From the NCBI RefSeq assembly GCF_000241345.1, contig NZ_BAED01000068.1, positions 1-43,452 on the forward strand: 43,452 bases of DNA, read 5' to 3'. The first letter of the stretch is position 1. The number at the start of each line of letters is the position of its first letter. Source of the stretch: Gordonia amarae NBRC 15530 (GTDB lineage: Bacteria > Actinomycetota > Actinomycetes > Mycobacteriales > Mycobacteriaceae). This document shows positions 1-7,592 of this stretch, piece after piece. Position numbers and translations under genes: made by a program. The notes below the pieces were generated by a model, which was not told the DNA's origin, did no database searches, and saw only the letters and a list, made by a program, of their open reading frames with translations.

Positions 1-407
1 CAGGGCTGATTCACCACTCCGACCGCGGAGTGCAGTATCGAGCCATCCGCTATACCGAACGTCTTGCCGAAGCGGAAGCGGTGACTTCCGTTGGCTCCAA
101 GGGTGATTCGTACGACAATGCGATGGCCGAAGCGTTCAACTCATTATTCAAGGCCGAATGCGTCCGCAACCCCGTCATGCGTCCTCGAGGTGGCTGGGTC
201 GGTGTCGGCGAGGTCGAGATCGCCGTTGCCGAGTACATCGACTGGTTCAATCACCGCCGTCTGCACGGCGAGATCGGACACGTCCCGCCCGTCGAATACG
301 AGGCCGCCTACTGGTCGACCCACACGGTCACCAGCTACCGTGAGAACCCGGTCCCGGCAACCGCTGGAACCAACTAACCGAGCCTCCAGCAAACCCGGGG
401 CGATTCA
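1..407 (+). mobile_element. Right end of an IS3-family insertion sequence
   Basis: The element comprises the transposase 3' end plus a terminal inverted repeat at about 378-407. On the reverse strand the repeat begins TGAATCGCCCCGGGTTTGC, matching the TGAAC/TCGCCCCGG type of actinobacterial IS3 ends. The element therefore ends at about base 407. The other end and any target duplication lie outside the window. Confidence 0.8.
3..377 (+). CDS. IS3-family transposase OrfB, C-terminal part (runs off left edge)
   Basis: This is the 3' end of an IS3-family DDE transposase gene; the reading frame is open from the first bases, so the gene starts outside the window. The visible part begins with the family hallmark HHSDRGVQY. 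It continues with SYDNAMAEAFNSLFK, which carries the last catalytic acidic residue region, and then WFNHRRLHGEIGHVPPVEYE, the usual IS3 C-terminal end. OrfB is the integrase-like catalytic subunit and is normally made by frameshifting from OrfA. The stop at 375-377 lies about 30 bp before a recognisable terminal inverted repeat. Nothing in the visible part looks broken. Whether the whole element is intact cannot be judged here. Confidence 0.93.
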   Translation, partial: GLIHHSDRGVQYRAIRYTERLAEAEAVTSVGSKGDSYDNAMAEAFNSLFKAECVRNPVMRPRGGWVGVGEVEIAVAEYIDWFNHRRLHGEIGHVPPVEYEAAYWSTHTVTSYRENPVPATAGTN

Positions 408-774
408 AGGCCCGGCTCGACCACAGGATCGTGATGCTAATGGCTTCGAGTGAGCGGATTGAACGCGGGTGAGGAAACAAGCGTCTGAAAGACGCCCTGG
501 CTGACCCTGCGAGGCAGCGCGGGTGGAGGCGATTGTTGAGGAGATGGCGCGGCACGGCCATGTCGACGTGGCCAGCGATGGCGGGGAGACGGAGTCGGCG
601 ACTGGCGCATCTGACCCTGGGTGATTGACATATCGAAGGTGGTGGAAGCCAGGTCAGAGCATCAACTGGCTGGACACGATCCTGGACAAGTTCGCTGTAT
701 CGAGCCGGTGAGGGAACACACCGGACTTGATCGTTCTTGCTAGCCGTGATTGGGAGTAGCCACGGCGGTGCAGC
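408..774. other. Non-coding stretch between IS3 end and AbiEi gene
   Basis: I see no convincing gene here: open frames on both strands are short and have no recognisable sequence. In a complete AbiE locus the toxin gene abiEii would be expected in this place, downstream of the antitoxin gene on the reverse strand, but no nucleotidyltransferase-like sequence is visible. Confidence 0.5.
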
Positions 775-1422
775 TCAGGCGTTGCGGTCGCTGGCGGTGA
801 TGAGCAGATCGATGACCTGGTCGGGGGCGAGGGTGTTCGTCCACTGCCAGGTGTGCGGCGCGATCAGGTCCGCTACCTGTTCCCGGGTCAGCAGTTCATC
901 GATGAGGATGGTTTCCAGGACGGTGCCCACGTGGGATCCGTCGATGCGGTCGGCGGTGAGGTCCGCGATGATGCGGGCTGGGGATGCGACGGGAAATCCG
1001 TCGACCAATGACCATTCGCTGTAGTCGAAGTCGGCGACCACGACCCGTGTGTTCGGCAATTCCCGCTCGATCGGCTTCGGTGAGGTGAGCGTGAACTGGT
1101 AGCCGGCGACCGAACCCAAACCGCGGAGCACTGCGGCGGTTTCGTGGCTGACGATGGTGTCGGGGTGATGGCGGCGTTCGCTGATCGGCGTGTCCAGGTC
1201 CAGGGTCAACCAAATACCGGCCCAGTCCTCGACCAGCAGCAAGTCGGGGCCGCCGATCGCCCACAGGCCGTCCGCTGACTCCCACATGTTCTCGGTGGCT
1301 ACCAGTTCCCTGATCTGATCGTCGGTGACACCGGCGGCCTGCACTTGGGTGGTGGTGAGCAGCCCGAACTGGTCACGTGACAGTGCACGCAACCGGTCGA
1401 CAAGTTCTGCTGTTCCATTCAT
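775..1422 (-). CDS. AbiEi-type antitoxin-like protein, orphan
   Basis: A 215-aa protein when started at the ATG at 1422. An upstream start at 1494 is possible, but the extra 24 residues are rich in Cys/Tyr/Arg and look untranslated. The N-terminus (residues 1-55: LVDRLRALSRDQFGLLTTTQ, then VQAAGVTDDQIREL and LWAIGG) matches the winged-helix domain of AbiEi-family type IV antitoxins (the pattern 'GLLTTAQALAAG.. ..L..L...G.l.r...GvY'). The middle holds SHETAAVLRGLGSV, also typical. Such proteins autorepress an operon with an AbiEii nucleotidyltransferase toxin. No toxin gene follows within the window, and an IS3 end sits about 370 bp downstream. It is either a solitary regulator or the survivor of a disrupted pair. 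Confidence 0.7.
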   Translation of the reverse strand: MNGTAELVDRLRALSRDQFGLLTTTQVQAAGVTDDQIRELVATENMWESADGLWAIGGPDLLLVEDWAGIWLTLDLDTPISERRHHPDTIVSHETAAVLRGLGSVAGYQFTLTSPKPIERELPNTRVVVADFDYSEWSLVDGFPVASPARIIADLTADRIDGSHVGTVLETILIDELLTREQVADLIAPHTWQWTNTLAPDQVIDLLITASDRNA

Positions 1423-1503
1423 GACTAAGTCATCGTAGTGACAGCGGTACTCAGTGCAGCGGGACAGCGAATCAGGGCCGAGTGCAGCTGGCATGTCCCC
1501 CCG

Positions 1504-1945
1504 TGAACCGGTCCAGGTAGTTCTCGAGTCCTGATTGCCCTGATGAGGGCAGAACGGACGATGAGGGAAATGGCAACGAAAACGTCACTCGGCGGAGGAC
1601 ACCCTGCGCAAGCTGCGGCGCGCCGACGAGCTCGCGGCCGAGGGCAAGACCGGTGAGCAGATCACGAACGAGTTGGAGGTGTCGGCAGCCAGGTTGTACA
1701 GCTGACGCCGCTCCCACGGCGATATGGGCGCTGACGCGGCCAAGGAGCTCAAGGATCGCGCGATCAGAACAAGCGGCTCAAGCGGCTGCTGGCCGATGCG
1801 GAGTTGGAGAAGGACGCTGTGCGGGAGATCACGAAGGGAAAATTCTGAGCTCGACTGCCAAACGTGCTGCCATTTACATGCTCACGCAGGTGATGGTCCT
1901 GTCAGAGTGTATGGCGTGCAAGGTGGTTGGGCTTTCCCGGTTTGC
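1504..1945 (+). mobile_element. Degenerate IS3-family remnant with left inverted repeat
   Basis: The remnant starts with a terminal-repeat-like sequence, TGAACCGGTCCAGGTAG, at 1504 and then the decayed orfA and the first codons of orfB. Similarity stops near 1945, so at least two thirds of the element is missing. It is a different copy from the one at the left edge, because this is the 5' half and that is the 3' half. In principle both could be pieces of related elements that recombined around the AbiEi gene. Confidence 0.75.
1570..1945 (+). pseudogene. IS3 transposase orfA and start of orfB, broken by frameshifts and a stop
   Basis: Translation of all three frames gives a recognisable OrfA in pieces. 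It begins MATK, then after one extra A in the run at about 1580-1583 reads HSAEDTLRKLRRADELAAEG and NELEVSAARLYS. It then meets a TGA where the family has Trp (LYNWR). The next pieces are DAAKELKD and, after another shift, NKRLKRLLADAELEKDAVR ending KGKF-stop. Directly after comes the OrfB start, AKRAAIYMLTQVMVLSE and ACKVVGLSR, cut off at about 1945. OrfA is the helix-turn-helix DNA-binding subunit. With two frameshifts, a nonsense codon and a truncation the gene cannot be functional. Confidence 0.8.
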
Positions 1946-2062
1946 ACCTAACTCGGCGATGGATTCGTCCAAGATCCTCGCGATGGTCAGTTTCTCCTCA
2001 CGGTGTACGAGCTCCCTGCCCAGCGCGGCTCGGTCCTTTGGCCCGACTGTTGAGCGGCATCG

Positions 2063-3061
2063 TCACGACTGAGGCGGTTCCTTTTCGTCCGGGACCAGCT
2101 TCTTCGCAACATACTTCGAGACGTTGTCGGCGTTCAGGGCTCCGGTGGCCGACAGGACCGAGCTGATCACCTGCGCTACCAAATGAGGTCCGGCGAAGAT
2201 GCCCACCATGATGGCGCTGAACATCGTCATCCAGATGAGCGCCCTCACAGCCTTCTGTGCGCTCCGGCGGCTCATCTTGAACCGATCGATGAACCGCTTC
2301 TCGACCTCGGCGGCAACGGTCGCGACTGCTTCGTCTTCGCTGAGGATCGCATCGACTCGCTCTGCGTAGTCCGCGGCGAGGTGGATCTTGGATAGTGTCT
2401 GCGCATCTATGCTGCGGAGCGCCTCGGAAGAAGCGAAAATCGCTCGAGCCATGTCAGAGGTGATCAGCGATTGTTTGAGTTTCAGTGACTCGTTTAGGCT
2501 GGCCAACGCTTGGCTCGCACCGAACAGCGCAGATGAGTTCGCAACAGTGAAGGCGTGCGTGATCTTATAGGTGGAGACGAGACTCGCATTGAGCTGTTCC
2601 ATCACCGGTCTCATGCTGGCGAGAATGTCGGCCTGCTGTGATATCGCGAACCCCGCAGTGTTGATCGCGGCGACGGTTTCGCTCATCTGCGCGGAGATGC
2701 CATAGTCGAACGCTCGATACGACCTCATCGATTCAGCGAGCGCCTTCATCCCCGGCGAGGTTGCAAGCTGCCTCGTCCCGAAGTCCAGGTTCGACATGGT
2801 CGCGGCAACCCGTGCCAGCTGCGGACCTGGCACATTTGCCTGGTACTGGCCGAACTGGTTGAAGGACGCAAGGGTTGGTCCGAGCTGCTTCATGATGCTG
2901 TCTCGCACGGCGTCCAACGCGGGGGGCATCGATGTGAGGTACGTCAGTGAACGGATGGTCTCGGGCGGGAGTTTGAATTGGGCACCCGTCTGCACGAATC
3001 TACGGGCGGCAGCTTTCATTTCAGGGTCGATATCGAAGTCGCCTTGGCCAGGCGTGCTCAT
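2063..3061 (-). CDS. Hypothetical protein with C-terminal membrane helix
   Basis: A 332-aa protein if started at the ATG at 3061, which is preceded by a strong ribosome site (GGGAGGGG); a start at 3091 is possible. Residues 1-260 are predicted by eye to be mostly helical, with many Ala, Ser, Leu and Gln residues and repeated stretches such as SQALASLNESLKLKQSL and MARAIFASSEALRSIDAQTL, resembling coiled coils. Near the C-terminus lies one hydrophobic segment (ALIWMTMFSAIMVGIFAGPH) preceded by basic residues (RFKMSRRSAQK), so the bulk is probably cytoplasmic and anchored by its tail. A short charged end follows. I do not recognise a family. Its position among defence-type genes is the only functional hint; it could equally be a phage or plasmid hypothetical. 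Confidence 0.75.
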   Translation of the reverse strand: MSTPGQGDFDIDPEMKAAARRFVQTGAQFKLPPETIRSLTYLTSMPPALDAVRDSIMKQLGPTLASFNQFGQYQANVPGPQLARVAATMSNLDFGTRQLATSPGMKALAESMRSYRAFDYGISAQMSETVAAINTAGFAISQQADILASMRPVMEQLNASLVSTYKITHAFTVANSSALFGASQALASLNESLKLKQSLITSDMARAIFASSEALRSIDAQTLSKIHLAADYAERVDAILSEDEAVATVAAEVEKRFIDRFKMSRRSAQKAVRALIWMTMFSAIMVGIFAGPHLVAQVISSVLSATGALNADNVSKYVAKKLVPDEKEPPQS

Positions 3062-3091
3062 GTCGGCCCCTCCCGTAGTTAGTTCGTCCAT

Positions 3092-3700
3092 TCTACGGTG
3101 GGGTCCGACACACTAAGTCGCTCGATCTACGCGTGTCGCCTGAGACTACTCGTCATCCTCCGTCAATTCCGGCGACTCCTACTCCATCTCGTCAGCCTTG
3201 TACTGGTAGCACGCCTCCAGTGTTCCGTGCCGTGGCTCCGGCGCACTCCTCATCGGAAATGGTGCTGCATGAGAACTTGCACGAGTTTCCGACACTCGAA
3301 GTGGACCCACCGCCAGGACTACGTCTACACACAGAAGCCGTACCGCATCGCGTTCCCGAACGGCTCGACGATCCCGTTTCGTGAAGCCGACGCGACGAGC
3401 GATATGATTCCGGGTGGCGGGTCGGTTACGATCCATGTACAGCGTGCAGCCCAGAGGTACCAGAGGTACATGAGTGAGGGGCTGAGATTGACCGCGAGAG
3501 ACGAAACGCCAGGGCGCGCGACGAGGGCGAGCGGTATGACGGCGGGCGTCGGAATCGGCGACTATGCGTCAACGATGAGTTTGTAGTTCCAGATGCACAG
3601 CATCTCGTGTCGCGCTGACCGGGAAACGCCGTTGGGTCGCCACAAACACAAGTCCGTCAGCATCGCGGTGGCCTCGGCACACAACTGATAGGACGCTGAC
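3092..3700. other. Intergenic stretch with one weak open frame
   Basis: This lies between two divergent hypothetical genes. A plus-strand frame 3098-3586 is open for 162 codons. Only its second half (about 3315-3540, with DYVYTQKPYRIAFPNGSTIP and IHVQRAAQRYQRYMSEG) has protein-like codon use. It could be a decayed or short gene of unknown type, but I cannot support a start or function. The rest should hold the promoters of the flanking genes; I see no clear operator. Confidence 0.3.
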
Positions 3701-4594
3701 ATGGCAACCGCGACAGTCGCTCTCATCGTGTCGATCATCAGTGCGGCCATTACCCTCGGCGGTTTGTTCTGGCAGTTCACCCTCTACCGGCTCTCGGGCG
3801 CGCGGCTGCGGGTCCAGACCGTGCTGGAGTTCCACAACGAGTACGGGCACGTACAGACGGTCACGGGTACCCGGCGGATGACCTGGGACGACTTCATCGC
3901 GGGCCACCCGGGGGAGCCGACGCGCCTAGGCATCGAGGTGGTGCGTGTGCGGGTGACCAACGTCGGACGCTCGCCGGTCTCGGTCGACAACATCGCCCTC
4001 GACATCGGGCGCTCCTCACGCTTGCGGCGCGGGCGCAGCTCGGTCGTGCCGTGGTCGTTCAGGAATATCGACGCCTCGGAGCCGGAGTTGAACAAGCCTA
4101 CGTCGGGACCCACCAGGCTCGAAGCGGGGTCTACCACGTCGCGGGTCTACCACCTATGGCCACTGGTCGAATATCACGCTGACCGCGACGGTGAGATCGT
4201 GATTCGAGGCACCGCCACGGCAGCCGGGCGGCGTCCGACGCTTTCGCGCCGCAAATTCGCGTGGAGGTTCACCACCGGTGATGAGTCGTGGTTCCTCGAC
4301 TCTGGCGTAACTCCCGATGTGCGTGTATACCGAGAGCTGTGGCGTCACAGCTACGACGAGATGGTCGGAGGGATACCTCGGATCATGCGACGCGAGGTGG
4401 TGCGGAAGCTGGAGGAGGGCGCGTCCAAGGATGAGTTGCAGGCGTACCTCGATGAAGTTGGCCGGAGTGACGAGCTCGGCAGGTACTACGGGGTAGTCGC
4501 CTTCGACGCCCACAAGGCGTTCCACAAGTGCGAACCCGACCCAAAGCCGGCTGGTGGTGAGGGTGAACCCAGCAACGATGACGACCAGGATTGA
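3701..4594 (+). CDS. Hypothetical membrane-anchored protein
   Basis: A 297-aa protein. Residues 5-27 form a single hydrophobic helix (VALIVSIISAAITLGGLFWQ) at the extreme N-terminus. A predicted beta-rich domain follows (about 36-190, with VRVRVTNVGRSPVSVDNIAL, a pattern seen in immunoglobulin-like or CARDB-like folds). The C-terminal tail is charged and ends in a run of Asp. Such 'short TM plus beta domain' proteins are common hypotheticals in actinobacteria and usually sit at the membrane with the domain in the cytoplasm. I cannot name a family. The gene overlaps the next one at TTGA, suggesting co-translation. The start ATG follows a modest AGGA ribosome site. Confidence 0.75.
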   Translation: MATATVALIVSIISAAITLGGLFWQFTLYRLSGARLRVQTVLEFHNEYGHVQTVTGTRRMTWDDFIAGHPGEPTRLGIEVVRVRVTNVGRSPVSVDNIALDIGRSSRLRRGRSSVVPWSFRNIDASEPELNKPTSGPTRLEAGSTTSRVYHLWPLVEYHADRDGEIVIRGTATAAGRRPTLSRRKFAWRFTTGDESWFLDSGVTPDVRVYRELWRHSYDEMVGGIPRIMRREVVRKLEEGASKDELQAYLDEVGRSDELGRYYGVVAFDAHKAFHKCEPDPKPAGGEGEPSNDDDQD

Positions 4595-5115
4595 GTAACG
4601 CCCGCCTACACCGCCACGAGTTTGCAGCTCTGTCAGTGGAGCGTGGAATCGTGACCGAACGCCCAGTCGACTTCGACCGACTCCGATACATGCGTTGTGG
4701 GACCTGCGCCCACGAGTGGGAGGTCGACGCCGAGTGGATCGACCGGTTCCACACGGGCGATGAGCCGCGGCCGAAGTGTGGCACCGACTGCACGAGCGAG
4801 CATCTGGCCCTGCGACGCCGTGCTGGCTACGTGCTCGGACGTGGTTTCGGAACTCCGCCACCACCAGGAGGCGGCTTGATCTGCTGTGGTCGACCCGCCG
4901 GCTGGGGGTTCGGGCGAGGCTGGCGTCCCCCAGTATGCTCGGGTTCCCCCTGCGCGGGTCGTCGGTTGATAGGCATGTACCCACCACCGGTGAAACCTTC
5001 GGCTCGGGTCTCGTCAGTCATAACTATGTGCGCTTCTTTCCACTGGTCACGACACCCGCCGACCCCTTCGGGGCAGTCGGGTTGCGGTGTTCGCTCTTCG
5101 GATCGGCGGGCGTAA
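4591..5115 (+). CDS. Possible zinc-ribbon protein; C-terminal half doubtful
   Basis: The frame starts with TTG overlapping the stop of the upstream gene. Residues 30-75 carry two Cys pairs, RCGTCAHEWEV and KCGTDC, the spacing of a small zinc ribbon of the kind that binds nucleic acid or protein. After about residue 80 the sequence becomes Gly/Pro/Arg-rich without predicted structure, and it runs antisense to two small reverse-strand genes. I think the first 80 codons are real and that the gene was shortened or frameshifted at about 4830. The alternative is that the whole frame is spurious and only the small reverse-strand genes are real. Confidence 0.4.
   Translation: MSNARLHRHEFAALSVERGIVTERPVDFDRLRYMRCGTCAHEWEVDAEWIDRFHTGDEPRPKCGTDCTSEHLALRRRAGYVLGRGFGTPPPPGGGLICCGRPAGWGFGRGWRPPVCSGSPCAGRRLIGMYPPPVKPSARVSSVITMCASFHWSRHPPTPSGQSGCGVRSSDRRA
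4827..5021 (-). CDS. Small Gly/Pro-rich protein
   Basis: A 64-aa product, MTDETRAEGFTGGGYMPINR followed by a Pro/Gly/Gln-rich tail ending GGGGVPKPRPST. It starts 2 bp after the stop of the preceding small gene, with a GGAAAG ribosome site inside that gene, so the pair looks co-translated. Both appear to belong to the operon headed by the DUF6338 gene. It has no hydrophobic segment and is probably disordered. Function is unknown. It lies opposite the doubtful 3' half of the plus-strand zinc-ribbon frame. Confidence 0.5.
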   Translation of the reverse strand: MTDETRAEGFTGGGYMPINRRPAQGEPEHTGGRQPRPNPQPAGRPQQIKPPPGGGGVPKPRPST

Positions 5116-5188
5116 ACTCACCGCCGGGCCGGTAGCCTCCGCCGCGGGGCGCGATCCACCGGCTTGTGGATGTCTTGCGCCTCGTCAT
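5024..5188 (-). CDS. Small basic Gly-rich protein
   Basis: A 54-aa product from the ATG at 5188 (MTRRKTSTSRWIAPRGGGYR, then PGGEFTPADP). An upstream in-frame start at 5239 would add 17 residues, but 5188 has a better ribosome site (GAGGTGG just upstream). It is rich in Arg, Gly and Pro and probably unstructured. It sits about 55 bp downstream of the DUF6338 gene and immediately upstream of another tiny gene, so the three form a likely operon. No function can be assigned. Confidence 0.45.
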   Translation of the reverse strand: MTRRKTSTSRWIAPRGGGYRPGGEFTPADPKSEHRNPTAPKGSAGVVTSGKKRT

Positions 5189-5242
5189 GCCAACCACCTC
5201 CTCATATCCTCGTGGTTCAAGTATGCAGCCTGGGCGCATGGA

Positions 5243-5968
5243 TCACGCATCGTCGGCGGGATCCGGCGGTGGCGGTGGGATGATCTGCACTAGTCGTGCA
5301 TCAGTACATGGAACCCACACACCCGCTGGCCCAGAGATCTGGTCGATGAAGGTGCCGTCCTCGTCGAGTCGCCATGCCTCGTCGATGAACACGTCCCGTG
5401 GTTCGGGATAACTGGTGAAGTATGCCGCTCCGGTCACTCGCCCACCGATCCAGTTCCCCTCAGCGTTGAGGATCCGGATGAAACTCCCATCCTCAACAAT
5501 GTTGCTGGTCGCGTAGTCCCAAGCCGTCGGAACTGGGTTGTAGTTGCTTTCTTTGCTGAACAGGGCCCGCCGCCACGACATGGCTCCGGGATCGTCTGCT
5601 CGATGGAACAGTGTCTGCCAGAACGTCGTCTGGTTATACGCCTGCCGGGTTAGGAAACTGGCGGCTATATGGCCAGCGACAGCAGGGATGACGAAGACAA
5701 GGACAATGCCGACGATACCGACGCGACGAGGATCACCACCGAGTTCGTGCTGAGGGTCGAGCAGCCAGCCAGTAAAGCTCGGCCCCAGACACAGTATGTA
5801 GAGCAGCAGAAACCCCACCGAGAGCGCCAATGCACGAATCAGTCGCGGAGTCAGCTCCCGGTCAGCCGGATTGGGGCCGATCCGGGCACTCTGAACCCCC
5901 TGGAACACGAAACCAGGGATGAGTACGGCCACCAGGGTGAGCGCCTGTTGCCATCCACTGACAAGCAC
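5243..5968 (-). CDS. DUF6338-family membrane protein
   Basis: A 241-aa protein when started at the GTG at 5968, which has a GAGGAAGG ribosome site. The longer open frame up to 6223 adds a low-quality N-terminus and is unlikely. The sequence fits the DUF6338 pattern: an N-terminal hydrophobic helix (ALTLVAVLIPGFVFQGV), then two further helices (ALALSVGFLLLYILCLG and VGIVGIVLVFVIPAVAGHIA). A soluble C-terminal half follows, with GSFIRILNAEGNWIGGRV and an acidic/aromatic segment (EPRDVFIDEAWRLDEDGTF). The last feature resembles small beta-barrel domains that read Trp/Gly-rich loops. The family is of unknown function and scattered in actinobacteria. The two small downstream genes are its probable operon partners. 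Confidence 0.7.
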   Translation of the reverse strand: MLVSGWQQALTLVAVLIPGFVFQGVQSARIGPNPADRELTPRLIRALALSVGFLLLYILCLGPSFTGWLLDPQHELGGDPRRVGIVGIVLVFVIPAVAGHIAASFLTRQAYNQTTFWQTLFHRADDPGAMSWRRALFSKESNYNPVPTAWDYATSNIVEDGSFIRILNAEGNWIGGRVTGAAYFTSYPEPRDVFIDEAWRLDEDGTFIDQISGPAGVWVPCTDARLVQIIPPPPPDPADDA

Positions 5969-6341
5969 GTGGCCACCTTCCTCATCGATCGACCGAGCTT
6001 GAGGGAAGCGTAACGCCGCGGTAGGACAGGACCGACCGGAACCGCGCCCTGTGTAAGCGCGTGCTGTGGTCGATGTCAGGGCCGGCGCCTGTTCTGACGC
6101 CGAATCGCTTTCGTCAACGGCCGAACACGGGTACCACAAGCGTCGCAGCGTCGTTGTTTGCGTCAAATAGGGTGTAACGCAGGCCCAACTAGAGCCATTC
6201 GCTACAGTTGCGGACGACGGCACAACTCGTTGGCTCTGATCTCGCCAAACCGACTTCGAGGTCGGCTAACGCGCACGCTGGCGAACGATCCAAGCCTGTC
6301 CATCGTCCTCGTGAACCTCACCCTGTGGCAGGGTACTGAGC
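5969..6341. other. Divergent intergenic region
   Basis: 373 bp between the DUF6338 gene (reverse) and the HEPN gene (forward). It contains no credible gene. It should hold both promoters. I could not pick a convincing -35/-10 pair or operator by eye. Confidence 0.4.
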
Positions 6342-7217
6342 ATGAGGAAGTATGTGTTCCAATCCGTACTGGACCAGTTGCCGGAGTGCTTCGCGGACGC
6401 CATGTTGCTGGATGTCGCGGTTGAGAAGTCTCTAGCGGATCTCAGGCAGCGACGCATCAACGATACTGGTCGCGGTAACGGTGCGCCTCCGGTGTTCCAC
6501 AAAAGCATGAACAAAGCCGTAGTGGTTGCCGCCGTTGGTGGTATCGAGGCGTTCTTCGAAACGCTCGCAGTTCAGGCGAAGGAGATTGCCGAGCCTCTTC
6601 CGGAGAACGGTAACGACTGGTATACAATCACTGGGCGAAAGGGTGAAATTCAGACGCCCAGCCCTCGAAATATTCGGAAATTGTTCTGGAGCATTTTTCA
6701 CGTCGACCTTATGGAGAGCTGGGATCTGTCGATCACAGCATCGGAGACTGATACAGGGGAAGGAAACGGTACGTGGCGCTCACGCCACAACTACCGGCAC
6801 ACCGGCCCTGATGCCTTCGCGTTCCTCGATGCCACTGTTAAGATCCGTCATTCGTTCGCACATGGTGACCCAAGTCAGTCGAGGCGAGCGGTCGGAATGG
6901 CACACGAAGGTGTCAACGGTGGCTATAGCGTGGCATCTCATCACGCGTTCAATGCTGTTTCGGCGGCCTTGCAGGCTGCGATCCAATCGACCTTGTACCT
7001 GGCTGATTCGCTGGGACTGCCATATACTCCCAAACCGCGTTGGAAGGTATCGTGGGAAAATGTGCGCGGTCAGAACATTGGCTTGGACTACTGGCTTCGC
7101 GGCGCACCGGTATGGGAAGAGATCGTGACCTGGAAAGGTGCTCCTACTGACGAGCACGATCCAAATGTGGACCTACAAGACGCCGATGGTGTCCCAGCAT
7201 TCGTTGATCCGATGTAA
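6342..7217 (+). CDS. HEPN-domain protein (candidate RNase)
   Basis: A 291-aa protein. The feature that places it is ATVKIRHSFAHGDPS: R169 and H174 form the R-x4-H motif that is the active site of HEPN ribonucleases, and the surrounding 'IRHsfAHG' is typical of the RiboL-PSP/MAE_28990-like HEPN groups. Residues 55-85 (KAVVVAAVGGIEAFFETLA) form the long helix that normally opposes the motif helix. HEPN proteins act as dimers, cutting RNA in toxin-antitoxin, abortive-infection and CRISPR systems; some members are inactive structural proteins. The gene lies 375 bp upstream of the ATPase/HNH pair and could be a third component or a separate system. A terminator-like hairpin follows at 7322-7341, which argues for its own transcript. 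The start has only a weak ribosome site. Confidence 0.65.
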   Translation: MRKYVFQSVLDQLPECFADAMLLDVAVEKSLADLRQRRINDTGRGNGAPPVFHKSMNKAVVVAAVGGIEAFFETLAVQAKEIAEPLPENGNDWYTITGRKGEIQTPSPRNIRKLFWSIFHVDLMESWDLSITASETDTGEGNGTWRSRHNYRHTGPDAFAFLDATVKIRHSFAHGDPSQSRRAVGMAHEGVNGGYSVASHHAFNAVSAALQAAIQSTLYLADSLGLPYTPKPRWKVSWENVRGQNIGLDYWLRGAPVWEEIVTWKGAPTDEHDPNVDLQDADGVPAFVDPM

Positions 7218-7254
7218 CCGTGGGTACCTTTCGGAACGCCGTTGAGGCCTGCGA

Positions 7255-7490
7255 CAACGGGATGATCAGGTGTTCTCACACGAGCGGTCGCGAGCCTCCC
7301 TATTTGAGGGAACGCTCTGGCCCCGTCGCTGCTGACGGGGTCTTCACCGTTCGCACACACCACAACCGCAGCCGACAACACTGTCTTAGTGCCCGCCACG
7401 ACTAGAATCCCAGTTCACAGGCCCGTCAGCTCGAAAATCCCCAAAGAACATGACGAGTCAGGACGCTGAGTTGATCGACTAGCCGTCCGT
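7255..7490 (+). repeat. Flanking direct repeat, copy 1 (upstream of ATPase/HNH pair)
   Basis: This shares an ordered series of blocks with 10138-10398 in the same orientation. The blocks are GGATGAT (7261), GCGAGCCTCCC (7291), CGCTCTGG (7314), TTCACCG (7344), CGCAC..ACCAC (7353), GACTAGAATC (7401) and GGACGC.G.GTTGA.CG.CTA (7462). The first five blocks keep nearly constant spacing, and similarity by eye is roughly 60-70 percent with a few gaps. It is non-coding. It may be a regulatory or ncRNA element, or a trace of cassette insertion. Confidence 0.6.
7322..7341 (+). terminator. Hairpin after HEPN gene
   Basis: CCCCGTC-GCTGCT-GACGGGG is a perfect 7-bp GC-rich stem with a 6-nt loop followed by TCTTC. 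It lies about 100 bp after the HEPN stop and would end that transcript before the ATPase gene. Confidence 0.55.
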
Positions 7491-7592
7491 GGCTTGTTTG
7501 TGTTTGTCATAGACGGTGTTTTAGTACCGGTCGCGTGGAACAGAAGGTAGAGTGACAGGACCATCTGCCGAGGACATGACAAGAGGAGCGCT

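Noticed and set aside
1946..2062. Reverse-strand peptide fragment reading DRAALGRELVHREEKLTIAR
   Set aside because: It looks protein-like but is under 40 codons with no start and no recognisable family; too short to support as a gene.
3098..3315. N-terminal part of the 162-codon plus-strand frame at 3098-3586
   Set aside because: Cys/Arg/Leu-rich, poor codon use and no ribosome site; looks like chance open sequence.
5969..6223. N-terminal extension of the DUF6338 gene up to 6223
   Set aside because: Sequence lacks protein-like composition, and the GTG at 5968 has a good ribosome site and the first membrane helix directly after it.
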